Shown here piece by piece: positions 45,441 to 55,386 of a DNA stretch of 64,000 bases. The position numbers were made by a program, and so were the translations under genes. Position 1 is the first letter of the stretch. Every line of letters starts with the position of its first letter. The notes beneath the pieces are model-generated. The model saw nothing but the letters and a program-made list of their open reading frames with translations, did not search any database and was not told the DNA's origin. This DNA comes from Mesonia sp. (GTDB taxonomy: Bacteria > Bacteroidota > Bacteroidia > Flavobacteriales > Flavobacteriaceae): assembly GCA_012964435.1 (NCBI GenBank), contig DTTX01000086.1, forward strand, positions 1 to 64,000, in the 5' to 3' direction.

Positions 45441-48359
45441 TTGAAAGAAAAACTTCAAGATTTAGCTAAAAACCTTCAGGGAGAATTCTATAGCGATGCG
45501 TTGCTAAAAGCACTTTATGCTACCGATGCTTCGGTATATCGAGAACTTCCGTTAGCGGTGGCTTTACCCAAAACAACAGAAGATCTTCAACAGCTCATTA
45601 ACTTTGCTTCAAAAAATAAATCCAGCTTAATTCCAAGAGCAGCAGGGACTTCGTTAGCCGGGCAATGTGTGGGTGATGGGATCGTGGTCGATATTTCTAA
45701 ATACTTTACCAGAATTTTTCAATTGAATGAAAAAGATAAAACGGTTAAACTTCAGCCTGGCGTTATTCGAGATGATCTAAATAGATACCTCAAATCTTAC
45801 GGATTGTTTTTTGCTCCCAATACTTCAACTTCTAATCGTTGTATGATCGGCGGTATGGCCGGCAACAATTCTAGTGGAACCACTTCTATTAAATACGGAG
45901 TTACCCGTGATAAAATTATCGCGATGAAGTGTTTACTTTCTGATGGGAGCGAAGTAACTTTTGAGGCTATTTCTCCGGAAGAATTTCAACAAAAATGCAA
46001 GCAACAGAATTTAGAAGGAAGCATTTATCGAGAACTTTATGAATTATTGAAGCCGAAAGAAGTACAGGAAGAAATACATCGGCAATTTCCTAAGGGAGAT
46101 ATTCATCGCAGAAATACAGGTTATGCGATCGATGAATTAATTACTACAGAAGTTTTTTCTGAAACTACCGGAAAATTAAATATCTGTAAATTATTAGCCG
46201 GAAGCGAAGGGACTTTAGCTTTTACCACAGAACTCACCTTACAATTAGACGATTTACCTCCTAAACATTCTGCTTTGGTTGCAGCTCATTTTAAGTCTAT
46301 TGAAGATTGTTTGGCAGCCGTAGAACCGGTGATGGCACATTCATTATTCACTTGTGAAATGATGGATAAAACCATTTTAGATTGCACAAAAAACAATTTA
46401 AAGTATAAAGACAATCGTTTTTTTATAGCTGAAGATCCACAAGCGATTTTAATGCTAGAAGTACGCGATCATCACCCTGAAGATTTAGAAATTCAGTTAC
46501 AAGCGCTTTTAAAAGAACTTGAAAAATATACAAAAAGCTATGCAAATCCTGTATTAACAGGAGAACATATCGAAATGGCAATCGAGCTTCGAAAAGCCGG
46601 ACTCGGTTTGCTAGGCAATATGGATGGCGATGAAAAAGCCGTTGCTTGTATTGAAGACACGGCGGTAAGTATTCCGCATTTGGCCAATTACATCAACGAG
46701 TTTACGGCTATCATGAAAAACTTCGGTCAGCGAGCCGTTTATTATGCTCACGCTGGTGCGGGAGAATTGCATTTGCGACCTATCCTGAATTTAAAAGTGA
46801 GTAAAGACGTCAAACTCTTTAAAGAAATTACTCACGCAGTAGCCCAATTAGTGAAGAAATATAACGGGTCATTAAGTGGGGAACACGGCGATGGGAGAGT
46901 GCGCGCAGAGTTTATTGAAGAAATGATGGGCAAAAAGAATTATCAGCTTTTTGTAGAAGTGAAGAAAATTTTTGATCCGCATCATATTTTAAATCCCGGT
47001 AAAATTGTTTTTGCAGCTCCCATGGAAACTTCATTGCGTTACCAACCCGATCGTCAAGAACCTAAAATTTCTACTTTTCAGGATTTTTCAGATTCAAACG
47101 GAATCCTTAGAGCCATTGAAAAATGTAACGGAACGGGAGACTGCCGTAAAAGTATAGAAGCCGGCGGAACGATGTGCCCAAGCTATCGCGCTACAAAAAA
47201 TGAAAAAGACACTACGCGTGGTCGCGCTAATGTGCTTCGAGAATTTTTAACGCAAAGTGATCAGCCCAATAAATTTAATCATCAAGAAATTAAAGAAGTA
47301 CTCGATTTATGCATTAGTTGTAAAGGTTGTAAAAGTGAATGCCCGTCGAATGTAGATATGGCTACCTATAAAACAGAGTTTTTATACCAATATCAAAAAG
47401 AAAACGGATTCAGTTTTAGAAATAAAATTTTTGCCCATAATAATAAAGCCAACAAACTCGGAGCAATATTTTCAGGCATCACAAACAGCTTATTTACCCA
47501 TAAAATTTCTAGCGGAATTATCAAAAAAATGATGGGTGTCGCTCCAGAACGTTCGTTACCTAAAGTAGCTAAAAAGAGTTTACGACAGTTAATTGATGAA
47601 GGAAAGATTCAATTAATTCCGCAGCAAAAAATTGGGAGCGTCTATTTATTTATTGATGAATTTACCAATTTACTCGATACCAATATCGGGATCGATGCTA
47701 TCGAATTATTGGTAGGTTTAGGCTATGAAGTAAAAGTCGTTGCTCACGAAGAAAGTGGCAGAAGCTATATTTCTAAAGGTTTTCTGGAAGAAGCGAAAGC
47801 ATTAACAAATAAGAATATTGAAGTTTTTAAAGATATAGTTTCTGAAGAAATTCCGTTAATCGGGATCGAACCTTCCGCCATTTTATCATTTCGAGATGAA
47901 TATTTGCGTTTAGCTGAACATAGGGAAGATGCTTCCGTATTAGCGAAAAAGACATTTTTAATTGAAGAATTTCTTTCCGCAGAAATAGAAAAAGGAAAAA
48001 TTACTTCAGCAAAATTCAGCAGTGAAAAGAAAACCATCAAAATTCACGCGCATTGTCATCAAAAAGCAATGTCTAACGTAAAACATACTTTTGACTTATT
48101 AAACTTACCTGAAAATTTCAAGGTGACCATTATTCTGTCAGGTTGCTGTGGAATGGCCGGTAGTTTTGGTTATGAAAAGGAGCATTACGAGGTCAGTATG
48201 CAAATTGGTGAACAAACCCTTTTTCCGGCAGTGAGAAAAGCAGAAAAGAATACTATTATCGTAGCTAACGGTACAAGCTGTAGACATCAAATTAAGGATG
48301 GAACACAAAAAAATGCTCACCATCCGGTAAGCATTTTGAAATATTTTTTATTAAAGTAA
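45441..48359 (+). CDS. FAD-linked oxidoreductase fused to Fe-S (GlcD-GlcF type) dehydrogenase
   Basis: A 972-residue fusion starting at TTG. Residues 35-240 form an FAD-binding type 4 domain (RAAGTSLAGQ, GMAGNNSSGTTS), 270-530 an FAD-linked oxidase C-terminal domain (SGEHGDGRVRAEF), and 550-660 a 4Fe-4S region (CNGTGDC, CISCKGCKSECPS). The C-terminus has a CCG-like domain (AHCHQKAMS, LSGCCGMAGS). This architecture is found in D-2-hydroxyglutarate and D-lactate dehydrogenases of the YdiJ/Dld2 group. The acid oxidised cannot be fixed from sequence. Confidence 0.9.
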   Translation: MKEKLQDLAKNLQGEFYSDALLKALYATDASVYRELPLAVALPKTTEDLQQLINFASKNKSSLIPRAAGTSLAGQCVGDGIVVDISKYFTRIFQLNEKDKTVKLQPGVIRDDLNRYLKSYGLFFAPNTSTSNRCMIGGMAGNNSSGTTSIKYGVTRDKIIAMKCLLSDGSEVTFEAISPEEFQQKCKQQNLEGSIYRELYELLKPKEVQEEIHRQFPKGDIHRRNTGYAIDELITTEVFSETTGKLNICKLLAGSEGTLAFTTELTLQLDDLPPKHSALVAAHFKSIEDCLAAVEPVMAHSLFTCEMMDKTILDCTKNNLKYKDNRFFIAEDPQAILMLEVRDHHPEDLEIQLQALLKELEKYTKSYANPVLTGEHIEMAIELRKAGLGLLGNMDGDEKAVACIEDTAVSIPHLANYINEFTAIMKNFGQRAVYYAHAGAGELHLRPILNLKVSKDVKLFKEITHAVAQLVKKYNGSLSGEHGDGRVRAEFIEEMMGKKNYQLFVEVKKIFDPHHILNPGKIVFAAPMETSLRYQPDRQEPKISTFQDFSDSNGILRAIEKCNGTGDCRKSIEAGGTMCPSYRATKNEKDTTRGRANVLREFLTQSDQPNKFNHQEIKEVLDLCISCKGCKSECPSNVDMATYKTEFLYQYQKENGFSFRNKIFAHNNKANKLGAIFSGITNSLFTHKISSGIIKKMMGVAPERSLPKVAKKSLRQLIDEGKIQLIPQQKIGSVYLFIDEFTNLLDTNIGIDAIELLVGLGYEVKVVAHEESGRSYISKGFLEEAKALTNKNIEVFKDIVSEEIPLIGIEPSAILSFRDEYLRLAEHREDASVLAKKTFLIEEFLSAEIEKGKITSAKFSSEKKTIKIHAHCHQKAMSNVKHTFDLLNLPENFKVTIILSGCCGMAGSFGYEKEHYEVSMQIGEQTLFPAVRKAEKNTIIVANGTSCRHQIKDGTQKNAHHPVSILKYFLLK

Positions 48360-48367
48360 AACTTTAA

Positions 48368-49207
48368 TTAATCTTCAACAATAGTATATGATTCAATTGT
48401 TTGTGAATAATTTACACTGTAGTCAGGTATTTCTGGAACAGTTGGTAAATTGATAGCTTCAAAATTATAATTTATAGCAGTTTCACTATAGATCATTCCT
48501 ACGTTATCTGCATAGTAATTGGTTATTTGTATAGCTTCTTGACTATCTAAAACCGGAATAGTGATTCCTGAAAAATTTGCATTAATCTCTATAGTTACAA
48601 TAATATCAGCGCTAAAAACATCTTCAAAACTCATTTCATTTGCCGTATAGCTTTCGAGAAAATCTCCTTGAAAAGTTTCTAAATCATATTCAAAAGTAAA
48701 GGGAATGTCTGTTCCTTGAACCGGGATTGACTGTGTGAAACTGTTATCTAAATCTGCGGTTAATATATTACCTGTACTTGCATCTGCATCGAACATAATT
48801 ACATTAACTAACGGTATCGTTAAATTTTCAGCATCGGGAATACCCATTTCAGATAGGTTAATCGATAATTCGCCATTATAGATTAATTGATTGTCTGCAG
48901 CAGTTAATTCACCATTAGTAAGTATTCCGGTCACAAAACCTTGCTGTAAAGGAGGCAGATTCGATGTTAGGCTATAATAAGTTACACCTTGAGCTTCATT
49001 ACTTGAAGCAACACTTATTGTTTCTTGAGAGTTATCGAAAGTCCCATCTTCATAAGCTGTTTCATTATTATAGGTCCAAGAATTTCCTACGGTTAAAGGG
49101 AAATGATTAGAAACCACTTCTTCAGTATCGTTACTGCTGTCATCACTAGAGCAACTAACCAATGTAGTTACTAAAATTAAAAGGTAAAATAATCTAAAGT
49201 TCTTCAT
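48368..49207 (-). CDS. Putative outer-membrane lipoprotein, unknown function
   Basis: A 279-residue protein. Lipobox LVSCSSDDSS places the lipidated Cys at residue 19, followed by an acidic linker (SSDD) like the flavobacterial surface-export signal. FPLTVGNSWTYN near residue 36 is seen in many Bacteroidetes surface lipoproteins. The rest is beta-rich and acidic, without a recognised domain. It lies convergent to the large dehydrogenase and downstream of the phosphoesterase gene. Confidence 0.8.
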   Translation of the reverse strand: MKNFRLFYLLILVTTLVSCSSDDSSNDTEEVVSNHFPLTVGNSWTYNNETAYEDGTFDNSQETISVASSNEAQGVTYYSLTSNLPPLQQGFVTGILTNGELTAADNQLIYNGELSINLSEMGIPDAENLTIPLVNVIMFDADASTGNILTADLDNSFTQSIPVQGTDIPFTFEYDLETFQGDFLESYTANEMSFEDVFSADIIVTIEINANFSGITIPVLDSQEAIQITNYYADNVGMIYSETAINYNFEAINLPTVPEIPDYSVNYSQTIESYTIVED

Positions 49208-49242
49208 TGCTTGGGTTTTGCAACAAATATACTATTTATTTT

Positions 49243-50100
49243 TTATCGATTTTTTGAAGTGATAGTAATTGCGGCAACCAAGTTTTGCATTTCTTTAAAA
49301 TCTTGTTCTTCACTAACTTCGGGTTCATAATCTTCTTTGTTGAAGTGTTTTAAATCCCAACGTCCTTTATGATATTCTAACGAGGTTAAATTTTCAACCC
49401 AATCGCCTGAATTTAAATAAAGACAAGTCCCAAACTTATTGACTTTTCGAATCATTTGCGGTTGATGTATATGTCCACAAACCACATATTTATATTCATT
49501 TTCTATAGCAAGATCTGATGCCACTTGCTCAAAATCTTGAATATGTTTAACGGCTTTTTTAACGCCGTTTTTTATTTTTTTAGAGAGTGAGAATTTCTCC
49601 CGATGCATACGTGTTAAGCACCAATTTACAAAACGATTGATAAGAATAAGAATATCATAACCCCAGCCGCCGAGTTTTGCCAACCACCGAGCATTTTGGA
49701 TAGAAGCATCGAAAACATCACCGTGAAAAAACCATGCTTTTTTACCGTCAAGTTCTAAAACCAATTTATCAACTAGCGAAATTCTGCCCATTTCTACATC
49801 GGTAAACTTCCGAAGTAAATCGTCATGATTTCCGGTAATGTAAGTAACCTCGGTGCCTTTAGCAGACAGATCGATAATTTTTTTAATTACCTCTAGATGA
49901 GATTTTGGAAAGTAACGCTTTCTAAATTGCCAAATATCAACAATATCTCCGTTTAGAATCAGTTTTTTAGGCTTAATGCTATTTAAATAAAGAAGTAACT
50001 CTTTCGCGTGGCAACCAAAAGTTCCCAAATGCACATCTGAAATTACTACTAAATCAACCTTTCTCTTTTTCACTCGTATAGCATCTTTTCTTGCTAACAA
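49243..50100 (-). CDS. UDP-2,3-diacylglucosamine diphosphatase-like metallophosphoesterase
   Basis: Up to 285 residues of the calcineurin-like family. The ordered metal motifs are ISDVHLG, NGDIVDIW, TGNHDD and VCGHIHQP, with a late LNSGDWVENLTSL. It resembles LpxH/LpxG-like pyrophosphatases that release lipid X in lipid A synthesis. The first codon is TTG at 50100; a GTG at 50073 (VKKRKVDLV) is equally plausible. No ATG is in frame. Confidence 0.85.
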   Translation of the reverse strand: MLARKDAIRVKKRKVDLVVISDVHLGTFGCHAKELLLYLNSIKPKKLILNGDIVDIWQFRKRYFPKSHLEVIKKIIDLSAKGTEVTYITGNHDDLLRKFTDVEMGRISLVDKLVLELDGKKAWFFHGDVFDASIQNARWLAKLGGWGYDILILINRFVNWCLTRMHREKFSLSKKIKNGVKKAVKHIQDFEQVASDLAIENEYKYVVCGHIHQPQMIRKVNKFGTCLYLNSGDWVENLTSLEYHKGRWDLKHFNKEDYEPEVSEEQDFKEMQNLVAAITITSKNR

Positions 50101-50229
50101 AGAAAAAAAAGATGAAAGAGATTTATATTAATTACATATTAAGCAATGTTGAATTAATTATTACACTTTAATCTTGAATATTAAATTAATTGAATGTCCT
50201 CGAAACTTTTAAATTTCTTTTGAAAAATT

Positions 50230-50237
50230 TACATTTG
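50230..50237 (+). promoter_or_regulatory. Candidate aroC -7 box
   Basis: TACATTTG stands 14 bp before the aroC ATG and fits TAnnTTTG. No TTG at proper spacing was found, and the leader would be very short. Confidence 0.3.
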
Positions 50238-50251
50238 TTGAAAATCACACT

Positions 50252-51313
50252 ATGGCAGGAAATTCCTTCGGAACAATATTTAAAGTAACCACTTTTGGTG
50301 AATCTCACGGAAAAGCGATCGGAGGAATTATAGATGGCTGTCCGTCTGGCATAGAAATCGATCTAGAAGCTATTCAAAATGAGCTTAATAGACGTAAACC
50401 CGGACAATCTAAAATCGTTACTCAACGAAAAGAACCGGATACCGTAGAATTTTTATCAGGAATTTTTGAAGGTAAAACTACCGGAACTTCGATTGGTTTC
50501 GTGATTGAAAACACCAATCAAAAATCGAAAGATTACGGGCATATTAAAGATGTTTACCGACCAAGTCACGCCGATTATACCTACGATCAAAAATACGGAA
50601 ATCGTGATTATCGTGGTGGTGGAAGAAGTTCTGCTCGCGAAACAGCTTGCCGAGTAGTGGCAGGAGCCGTAGCAAAACAATTCTTAACATCAATTCAGTT
50701 TCAGGCCTATGTTTCTTCCGTAGGGAAAATTCAACTAGAAGAAACCGATGCTATCGATTTTGCTGAAATTGAAAAAAATCCTGTTCGTTGCCCGAATGCT
50801 GAAAAAGCTTCGGAAATGGAAACCTATATCAAACAAATTCGAAAAGAAGGAGATACCGTTGGTGGGGTCGTTTCTTGCGTGATTAAAAATGTTCCTGTAG
50901 GATTGGGAGAACCGGTTTTTGATAAACTTCACGCTCAATTAGGGAAAGCGATGTTGTCGATCAATGCGGTAAAAGGCTTTGAATATGGAAGTGGTTTTGA
51001 AGGCGCTCAAATGAGAGGTAGTGAACATAACGACCATTTTAATAAAGACGGAAGTACCAAAACCAATTTTAGCGGTGGCGTACAAGGCGGAATTTCTAAC
51101 GGAATGGATATTCATTTTAAAGTAGCTTTTAAACCGGTGGCTACCTTGATGCAAAAACAAGAAACCATTAATAGCCAAGTTGAAAAAGTAGAAATGGAAG
51201 GTAAAGGTCGTCATGATCCTTGCGTCGTTCCTAGAGCTGTACCTATCGTAGAAGCGATGGCAGCATTAGTGATCGCCGATTTTTTATTAATCAACAGAAC
51301 AACAAAAGCATAA
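50252..51313 (+). CDS. aroC: Chorismate synthase
   Basis: A 353-residue enzyme of normal length that makes chorismate from EPSP with reduced [19 protein letters not shown] near residue 14, [18 protein letters not shown] near 125 and the C-terminal [18 protein letters not shown] are the three family signatures. It supplies the aromatic precursor for tyrosine, and so indirectly for the pigment cluster starter. A dicarboxylate symporter gene follows after 9 bp. Confidence 0.97.
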   Translation: MAGNSFGTIFKVTTFGESHGKAIGGIIDGCPSGIEIDLEAIQNELNRRKPGQSKIVTQRKEPDTVEFLSGIFEGKTTGTSIGFVIENTNQKSKDYGHIKDVYRPSHADYTYDQKYGNRDYRGGGRSSARETACRVVAGAVAKQFLTSIQFQAYVSSVGKIQLEETDAIDFAEIEKNPVRCPNAEKASEMETYIKQIRKEGDTVGGVVSCVIKNVPVGLGEPVFDKLHAQLGKAMLSINAVKGFEYGSGFEGAQMRGSEHNDHFNKDGSTKTNFSGGVQGGISNGMDIHFKVAFKPVATLMQKQETINSQVEKVEMEGKGRHDPCVVPRAVPIVEAMAALVIADFLLINRTTKA

Positions 51314-51322
51314 ACAACATAG

Positions 51323-52627
51323 ATGAAGAAACTCGCATTACATTGGCAAATATTATTAGGAATGGCGTTAGGGGTAGTTTTTGCCCTCATTATGACCAAT
51401 TTTTCTTGGGGAGCAGATTTTATTGAAGATTGGATCAAACCTTTTGGTACGATCTTTATTAACGCCCTAAAATTAATTGCAGTTCCGTTAATATTAGCTT
51501 CGTTAATTAAAGGAGTTTCCGATTTAAAAGATATTTCGCAACTTTCTAAAATGGGTTTCCGAACCATTGGAACTTATATAATTACAACTGTAATTGCTGT
51601 TTCTATTGGACTAGTCGTCGTGAATTTAGTAAAACCGGGTTCTACTATCACAGAAGAAACACGGGCTGAGTTAGTTGAAAGTTACGGTGGTGATGCCGAA
51701 TTAAAACGCCAAGATGCTGAAAAACAAAAAGAAGCCGGACCTTTACAAGCCTTAGTTGATATTGTGCCGAGTAATATTGTAGGCGCAGCAGGAAGTAACG
51801 CTAATATGTTACAAGTGATTTTCTTTGCGATCTTCTTCGGAATCGGACTAATTTTAATCCCGGAAGAACAGGCAGAACCGGTGAAGAAGTTTTTTGATGG
51901 TTTTAATGAAGTCATCTTAAAAATGATCGATATCATCATGCTTACCGCTCCATTTGGTGTGTTTGCACTTTTAGCGGCATTAGTTGTGGAAGCACCAAGC
52001 GCCGATTTATTTGCCGCTTTGGGAATGTATGCGCTTTGTGTTATTGGCGGATTATTAATAATGATCGGTATTTATACATTACTCGTTTGGGTATTTACCA
52101 AAAAAACTCCGGCGTTCTTTATCAACGGTATTTCTCCAGCACAATTGTTAGCTTTTTCTACTAGTTCGAGTGCAGCGACACTTCCGGTTACAATGGAACG
52201 AGTAGAAGAGCATTTAGGTGTCGAAAAAGAGGTTTCGAGTTTTGTACTACCGATTGGTGCTACGATCAATATGGACGGTACTAGTCTTTATCAAGCCGTG
52301 GCAGCAGTATTTATTGCACAAGCTTTTGGGATGGACTTAGATTTTGGAACACAGTTGGGAATTATTGCTACAGCAACCTTAGCTTCGATCGGTTCTGCAG
52401 CAGTTCCCGGAGCAGGAATGGTGATGTTGGTCATTGTATTAGCACAAGCCGGAATTCCGGAAGCGGGATTGGCCTTGATTTTTGCGATCGATCGACCATT
52501 AGATATGTGTAGAACTACGGTAAATGTTACGGGAGATGCTTCGGTTTCAATGTTAGTGGCAAAATCTGTAGGGAAACTACGTGAAATTCCATTAGTGAAA
52601 AACTGGAACGATAATTATAAAAAATAA
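51323..52627 (+). CDS. Dicarboxylate/amino acid:cation symporter (DAACS family)
   Basis: A 434-residue glutamate-transporter-fold protein with eight TM segments and two hairpin loops. FSTSSSAATLPVTM is the serine-rich HP1 loop, GATINMDGTSLYQAV is the TM7 NMDGT motif, and CRTTVNVTGDA is the TM8 substrate-binding block. It imports glutamate, aspartate or C4-dicarboxylates with sodium or protons. Repeat copy 3 follows the stop. Confidence 0.94.
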   Translation: MKKLALHWQILLGMALGVVFALIMTNFSWGADFIEDWIKPFGTIFINALKLIAVPLILASLIKGVSDLKDISQLSKMGFRTIGTYIITTVIAVSIGLVVVNLVKPGSTITEETRAELVESYGGDAELKRQDAEKQKEAGPLQALVDIVPSNIVGAAGSNANMLQVIFFAIFFGIGLILIPEEQAEPVKKFFDGFNEVILKMIDIIMLTAPFGVFALLAALVVEAPSADLFAALGMYALCVIGGLLIMIGIYTLLVWVFTKKTPAFFINGISPAQLLAFSTSSSAATLPVTMERVEEHLGVEKEVSSFVLPIGATINMDGTSLYQAVAAVFIAQAFGMDLDFGTQLGIIATATLASIGSAAVPGAGMVMLVIVLAQAGIPEAGLALIFAIDRPLDMCRTTVNVTGDASVSMLVAKSVGKLREIPLVKNWNDNYKK

Positions 52628-52645
52628 TTCAATTATCAATTAAAC

Positions 52646-52715
52646 ATCACCCTGAACTTGATTCAGGGTGATCTTTTCAATAATTGAGTAAGACATCTCG
52701 ACTCCGCTCAATGTG
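52646..52715. repeat. Dispersed repeat unit, copy 3 (with hairpin)
   Basis: A perfect 11-bp hairpin (ATCACCCTGAA / TTCAGGGTGAT, loop CTTGA) spans 52646-52672, followed by the module CATCTCGACTCCGCTCAATGTGACA. It is the best-preserved copy of the family seen at 6420 and 12620. Between convergent genes it may act as a terminator. Confidence 0.7.
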
Positions 52716-52741
52716 ACAATTAGAAAAATTTTAATCCCAAA

Positions 52742-53158
52742 TTACTCTAAAAATTTAGCTTTAAGTTCTGGTGTAGGGATACGGCAATGATCTTCTTTCC
52801 CGAACCACTGGTAACGATGTTTAGCAATAAAGTCGTATACCATATTTCTAAAGCCTTCCGGTAGGAATAGAAAATAACTTAATAATTTGTAACCACCCGA
52901 TAAATGCTTAGCAATTTGTAAGGCTGCTGTCGATTTAATGTAATAAGCAGTTCCGGGATCGATCAAGATCATCGAATCGATTTCAGAAGTATCGATCCCA
53001 CGTTCTTGGGTAAGTTGCTGCCCAATTTCACTTTGCAAAGAAGCATAGCGAAATACATCTTTTTTATCGTGATCAATAATAATATTGATGGCGTTATTGC
53101 ACAGATTGCAAACACCATCGAATAATATTATTTTTTTATGTTTTGGGAGTTCCTGCAT
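52742..53158 (-). CDS. DCC-family thiol-disulfide oxidoreductase-like protein (DUF393)
   Basis: A 138-residue protein with ILFDGVCNLCNNAI near residue 12, the DxxCxxC signature of the DCC family, which is thioredoxin-like in pattern, and YRWFGKEDHCRIP near the C-terminus. The redox partner is unknown. Its ATG overlaps the mutS2 stop (TAATG), so the two are translationally coupled. Confidence 0.88.
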   Translation of the reverse strand: MQELPKHKKIILFDGVCNLCNNAINIIIDHDKKDVFRYASLQSEIGQQLTQERGIDTSEIDSMILIDPGTAYYIKSTAALQIAKHLSGGYKLLSYFLFLPEGFRNMVYDFIAKHRYQWFGKEDHCRIPTPELKAKFLE

Positions 53159-55341
53159 TATTTTTTAGCGCGTTGCACCAATTCTAATTTACTTAAATCG
53201 GCCTCCGTGGTGAACATTCCGTAATTGATGATCGCTTTTCCTTTTTCAATTTTATCGATCGTTCCTACCGAGCGACTATCTTCTAAACGTACGCGGTCAT
53301 TCACTTTAAAAGAGACGATTTTCTTTTCTTCAGCTTTCTTTTCTTCTTCAACTTGTTTTTTCTTCTCTTCTTGCTTCTTTACACGAATCACCTGAATTTT
53401 CTTTTCAGCTTCTTGCTTTATTTTTTGCTCTTGCTTTTTCTTGGCTTCTTTTTTCTTTTTCGATTCTTTTTTACGCTTCGAATTTTCAATTGCTACCAAT
53501 TTTAAAAACTCGCCAATTAAAGCTTTTTTATTATTGTTGTTGAAGAATTTCTCACTCAAATCATCTATTTTCTGACCTAAGTAAATCATTCGTTGGTTAC
53601 TGTCGTATAACTCTTGAAAACCTTCCAATTTTTGCTGAACTTTCGCATTAATTTCATCTAAACGTCGTTGTTCTTCCGCAGCTTTTTCTTCTTTTTCTTT
53701 TAAGCTCGAAGTAGTTTTAGATAGCTTAGAACGTTCTTGTTGTAATTTGGCAATACTTTTATCGAATCTAATTTTACCACGTTCTACTTTCTTTTTAGAG
53801 CGGTTAATTAAGCTATACGGGATTCCGTTTTTCTGAGCGACTTCAAAGGTGAAAGAGCTTCCGGCTTCTCCTAAATGTAGTTTGTAAACCGGCTCTAAAG
53901 TTTTAGAATCAAACAACATATTAGCATTCGATATCGCTTCGGTTTCCTGCGCCATTTTCTTCAAATTAGCGTAATGCGTTGTGATAATTCCGTAACTGTT
54001 TTTCTCGTAAAAAACTTCTAAAAAGGTTTCAGCTAATGCACCACCCAATTCGGGATCACTTCCGGTACCAAATTCATCGATTAGAAAGAGGGTTTTGTCG
54101 TCACATTTCCGAAGAAAATATTTCATATTCTTTAAACGGTACGAGTAGGTACTTAAATGATTTTCAATACTTTGATTATCACCGATATCGGTCAAGACTT
54201 TCGTAAAAAAGCACATTCTGCTATATTCGTGAACAGGAACTAACATTCCGCTTTGCAACATCGCTTGCAAAAGACCAACGGTTTTTAGGGTAATACTTTT
54301 TCCGCCGGCATTCGGACCTGAAATTACAATAATCCTATTATCAGGCATCAACGAAATATCTTGCGGATGCGTTGTTTTGTTAGAATTTTTATTGGTTAAA
54401 TAGAGGAGTGGGTGATAAGCTTCTTTTAATTCTAACTCCCTAGATTTTGTAATTTTAGGTAAAACTGCGTTTAATTTTTTAGCATAGGTCACTTTTGCAG
54501 CAATCACATCGATCTCGCTTAGTAATTCTTGGTATTGAATTAATAACGGGCGAGCCGGTCGAATATATTCGGTAAGTTCTTTTAGAATACGTTTTACTTC
54601 TTGCTTTTCTTCATATTGAAGATTGTTTAATTCTCGGGCGTGTTGCAAAGTGGCTTCCGGCTGAATGTAAACAATACTTCCGGTTTTAGAGCTTCCTAAA
54701 ATAGAACCTTTTACCTTGCGGCGATGCATAGCCGTTACGGCCAATACCCGAATATTTTCAACAACGGTTTCTTTAATTTCATCTAAATATCCGGCGCTAT
54801 GATACCTGGAAAGCGCACTGGAAAAACTCGAATTTATTTGTCCGCGTACTAAATTAATCGCTCTTCGCGTTTTTTGAAGTAGCGGCGAAGCATCATCTTT
54901 AATTTCCCCAAAATGATTAATGATCTCATCGATCTTCTCTACCAGATGTTTGGTAAATTCAACTTCATCGGTAGTTTGGTAAAGACTCGGGTAAATCTCT
55001 TTATACTTTCTAAAATATAAGATCTGCGCATTTACAGTATTAGAAATGGATTGGATTTTACGAATGCCCGAAACTTCTAAAATACTTTCTTCTATATTTA
55101 GAAATTTAATTTCGTTATCGATCGCATCAAAACCGTGATTAGGAATTCGGGTTTCCTGAAGGTCTGAAGATTTATATTCGTTGGTTTGATGTAAAGAAAA
55201 TAAAATTTCTGAGGCTTTCTGAAAAGGCTGAATTTGTAAGCATTTTTCACGGCCAAGATCGGTGACACAAAATTCACTTATTTGTTGGCAAACCGTCGGA
55301 AATTCTAAGTCTTTTAAAGTCTTTTCTGTTATTTTTATCAT
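53158..55341 (-). CDS. mutS2: MutS2-like ATPase lacking the Smr nuclease domain
   Basis: A 727-residue protein. The core/lever region (residues 1-290) precedes the ATPase domain with SGPNAGGKSITLKT (Walker A, near 335), LIDEFGTGSDP (Walker B) and TTHYANLK. A coiled coil spans about 515-590. A very Lys/Glu-rich stretch covers about 605-675, then a short KOW-like region (FKVNDRVRLEDSRSVGTI). The C-terminal Smr endonuclease domain of Firmicutes MutS2 is absent, as in many Bacteroidetes. A role in branched DNA or stalled ribosome processing is possible. Confidence 0.9.
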   Translation of the reverse strand: MIKITEKTLKDLEFPTVCQQISEFCVTDLGREKCLQIQPFQKASEILFSLHQTNEYKSSDLQETRIPNHGFDAIDNEIKFLNIEESILEVSGIRKIQSISNTVNAQILYFRKYKEIYPSLYQTTDEVEFTKHLVEKIDEIINHFGEIKDDASPLLQKTRRAINLVRGQINSSFSSALSRYHSAGYLDEIKETVVENIRVLAVTAMHRRKVKGSILGSSKTGSIVYIQPEATLQHARELNNLQYEEKQEVKRILKELTEYIRPARPLLIQYQELLSEIDVIAAKVTYAKKLNAVLPKITKSRELELKEAYHPLLYLTNKNSNKTTHPQDISLMPDNRIIVISGPNAGGKSITLKTVGLLQAMLQSGMLVPVHEYSRMCFFTKVLTDIGDNQSIENHLSTYSYRLKNMKYFLRKCDDKTLFLIDEFGTGSDPELGGALAETFLEVFYEKNSYGIITTHYANLKKMAQETEAISNANMLFDSKTLEPVYKLHLGEAGSSFTFEVAQKNGIPYSLINRSKKKVERGKIRFDKSIAKLQQERSKLSKTTSSLKEKEEKAAEEQRRLDEINAKVQQKLEGFQELYDSNQRMIYLGQKIDDLSEKFFNNNNKKALIGEFLKLVAIENSKRKKESKKKKEAKKKQEQKIKQEAEKKIQVIRVKKQEEKKKQVEEEKKAEEKKIVSFKVNDRVRLEDSRSVGTIDKIEKGKAIINYGMFTTEADLSKLELVQRAKK

Positions 55342-55386
55342 AGCAATTTTCTACATTCGTAGCGACGCAAATTTAAAGAATATTTT

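Noticed and set aside
51211..51567. Minus-strand frame of 118 codons
   Set aside because: It lies antisense to aroC and the symporter gene, both with full family motifs, and its own translation has no recognisable domain.
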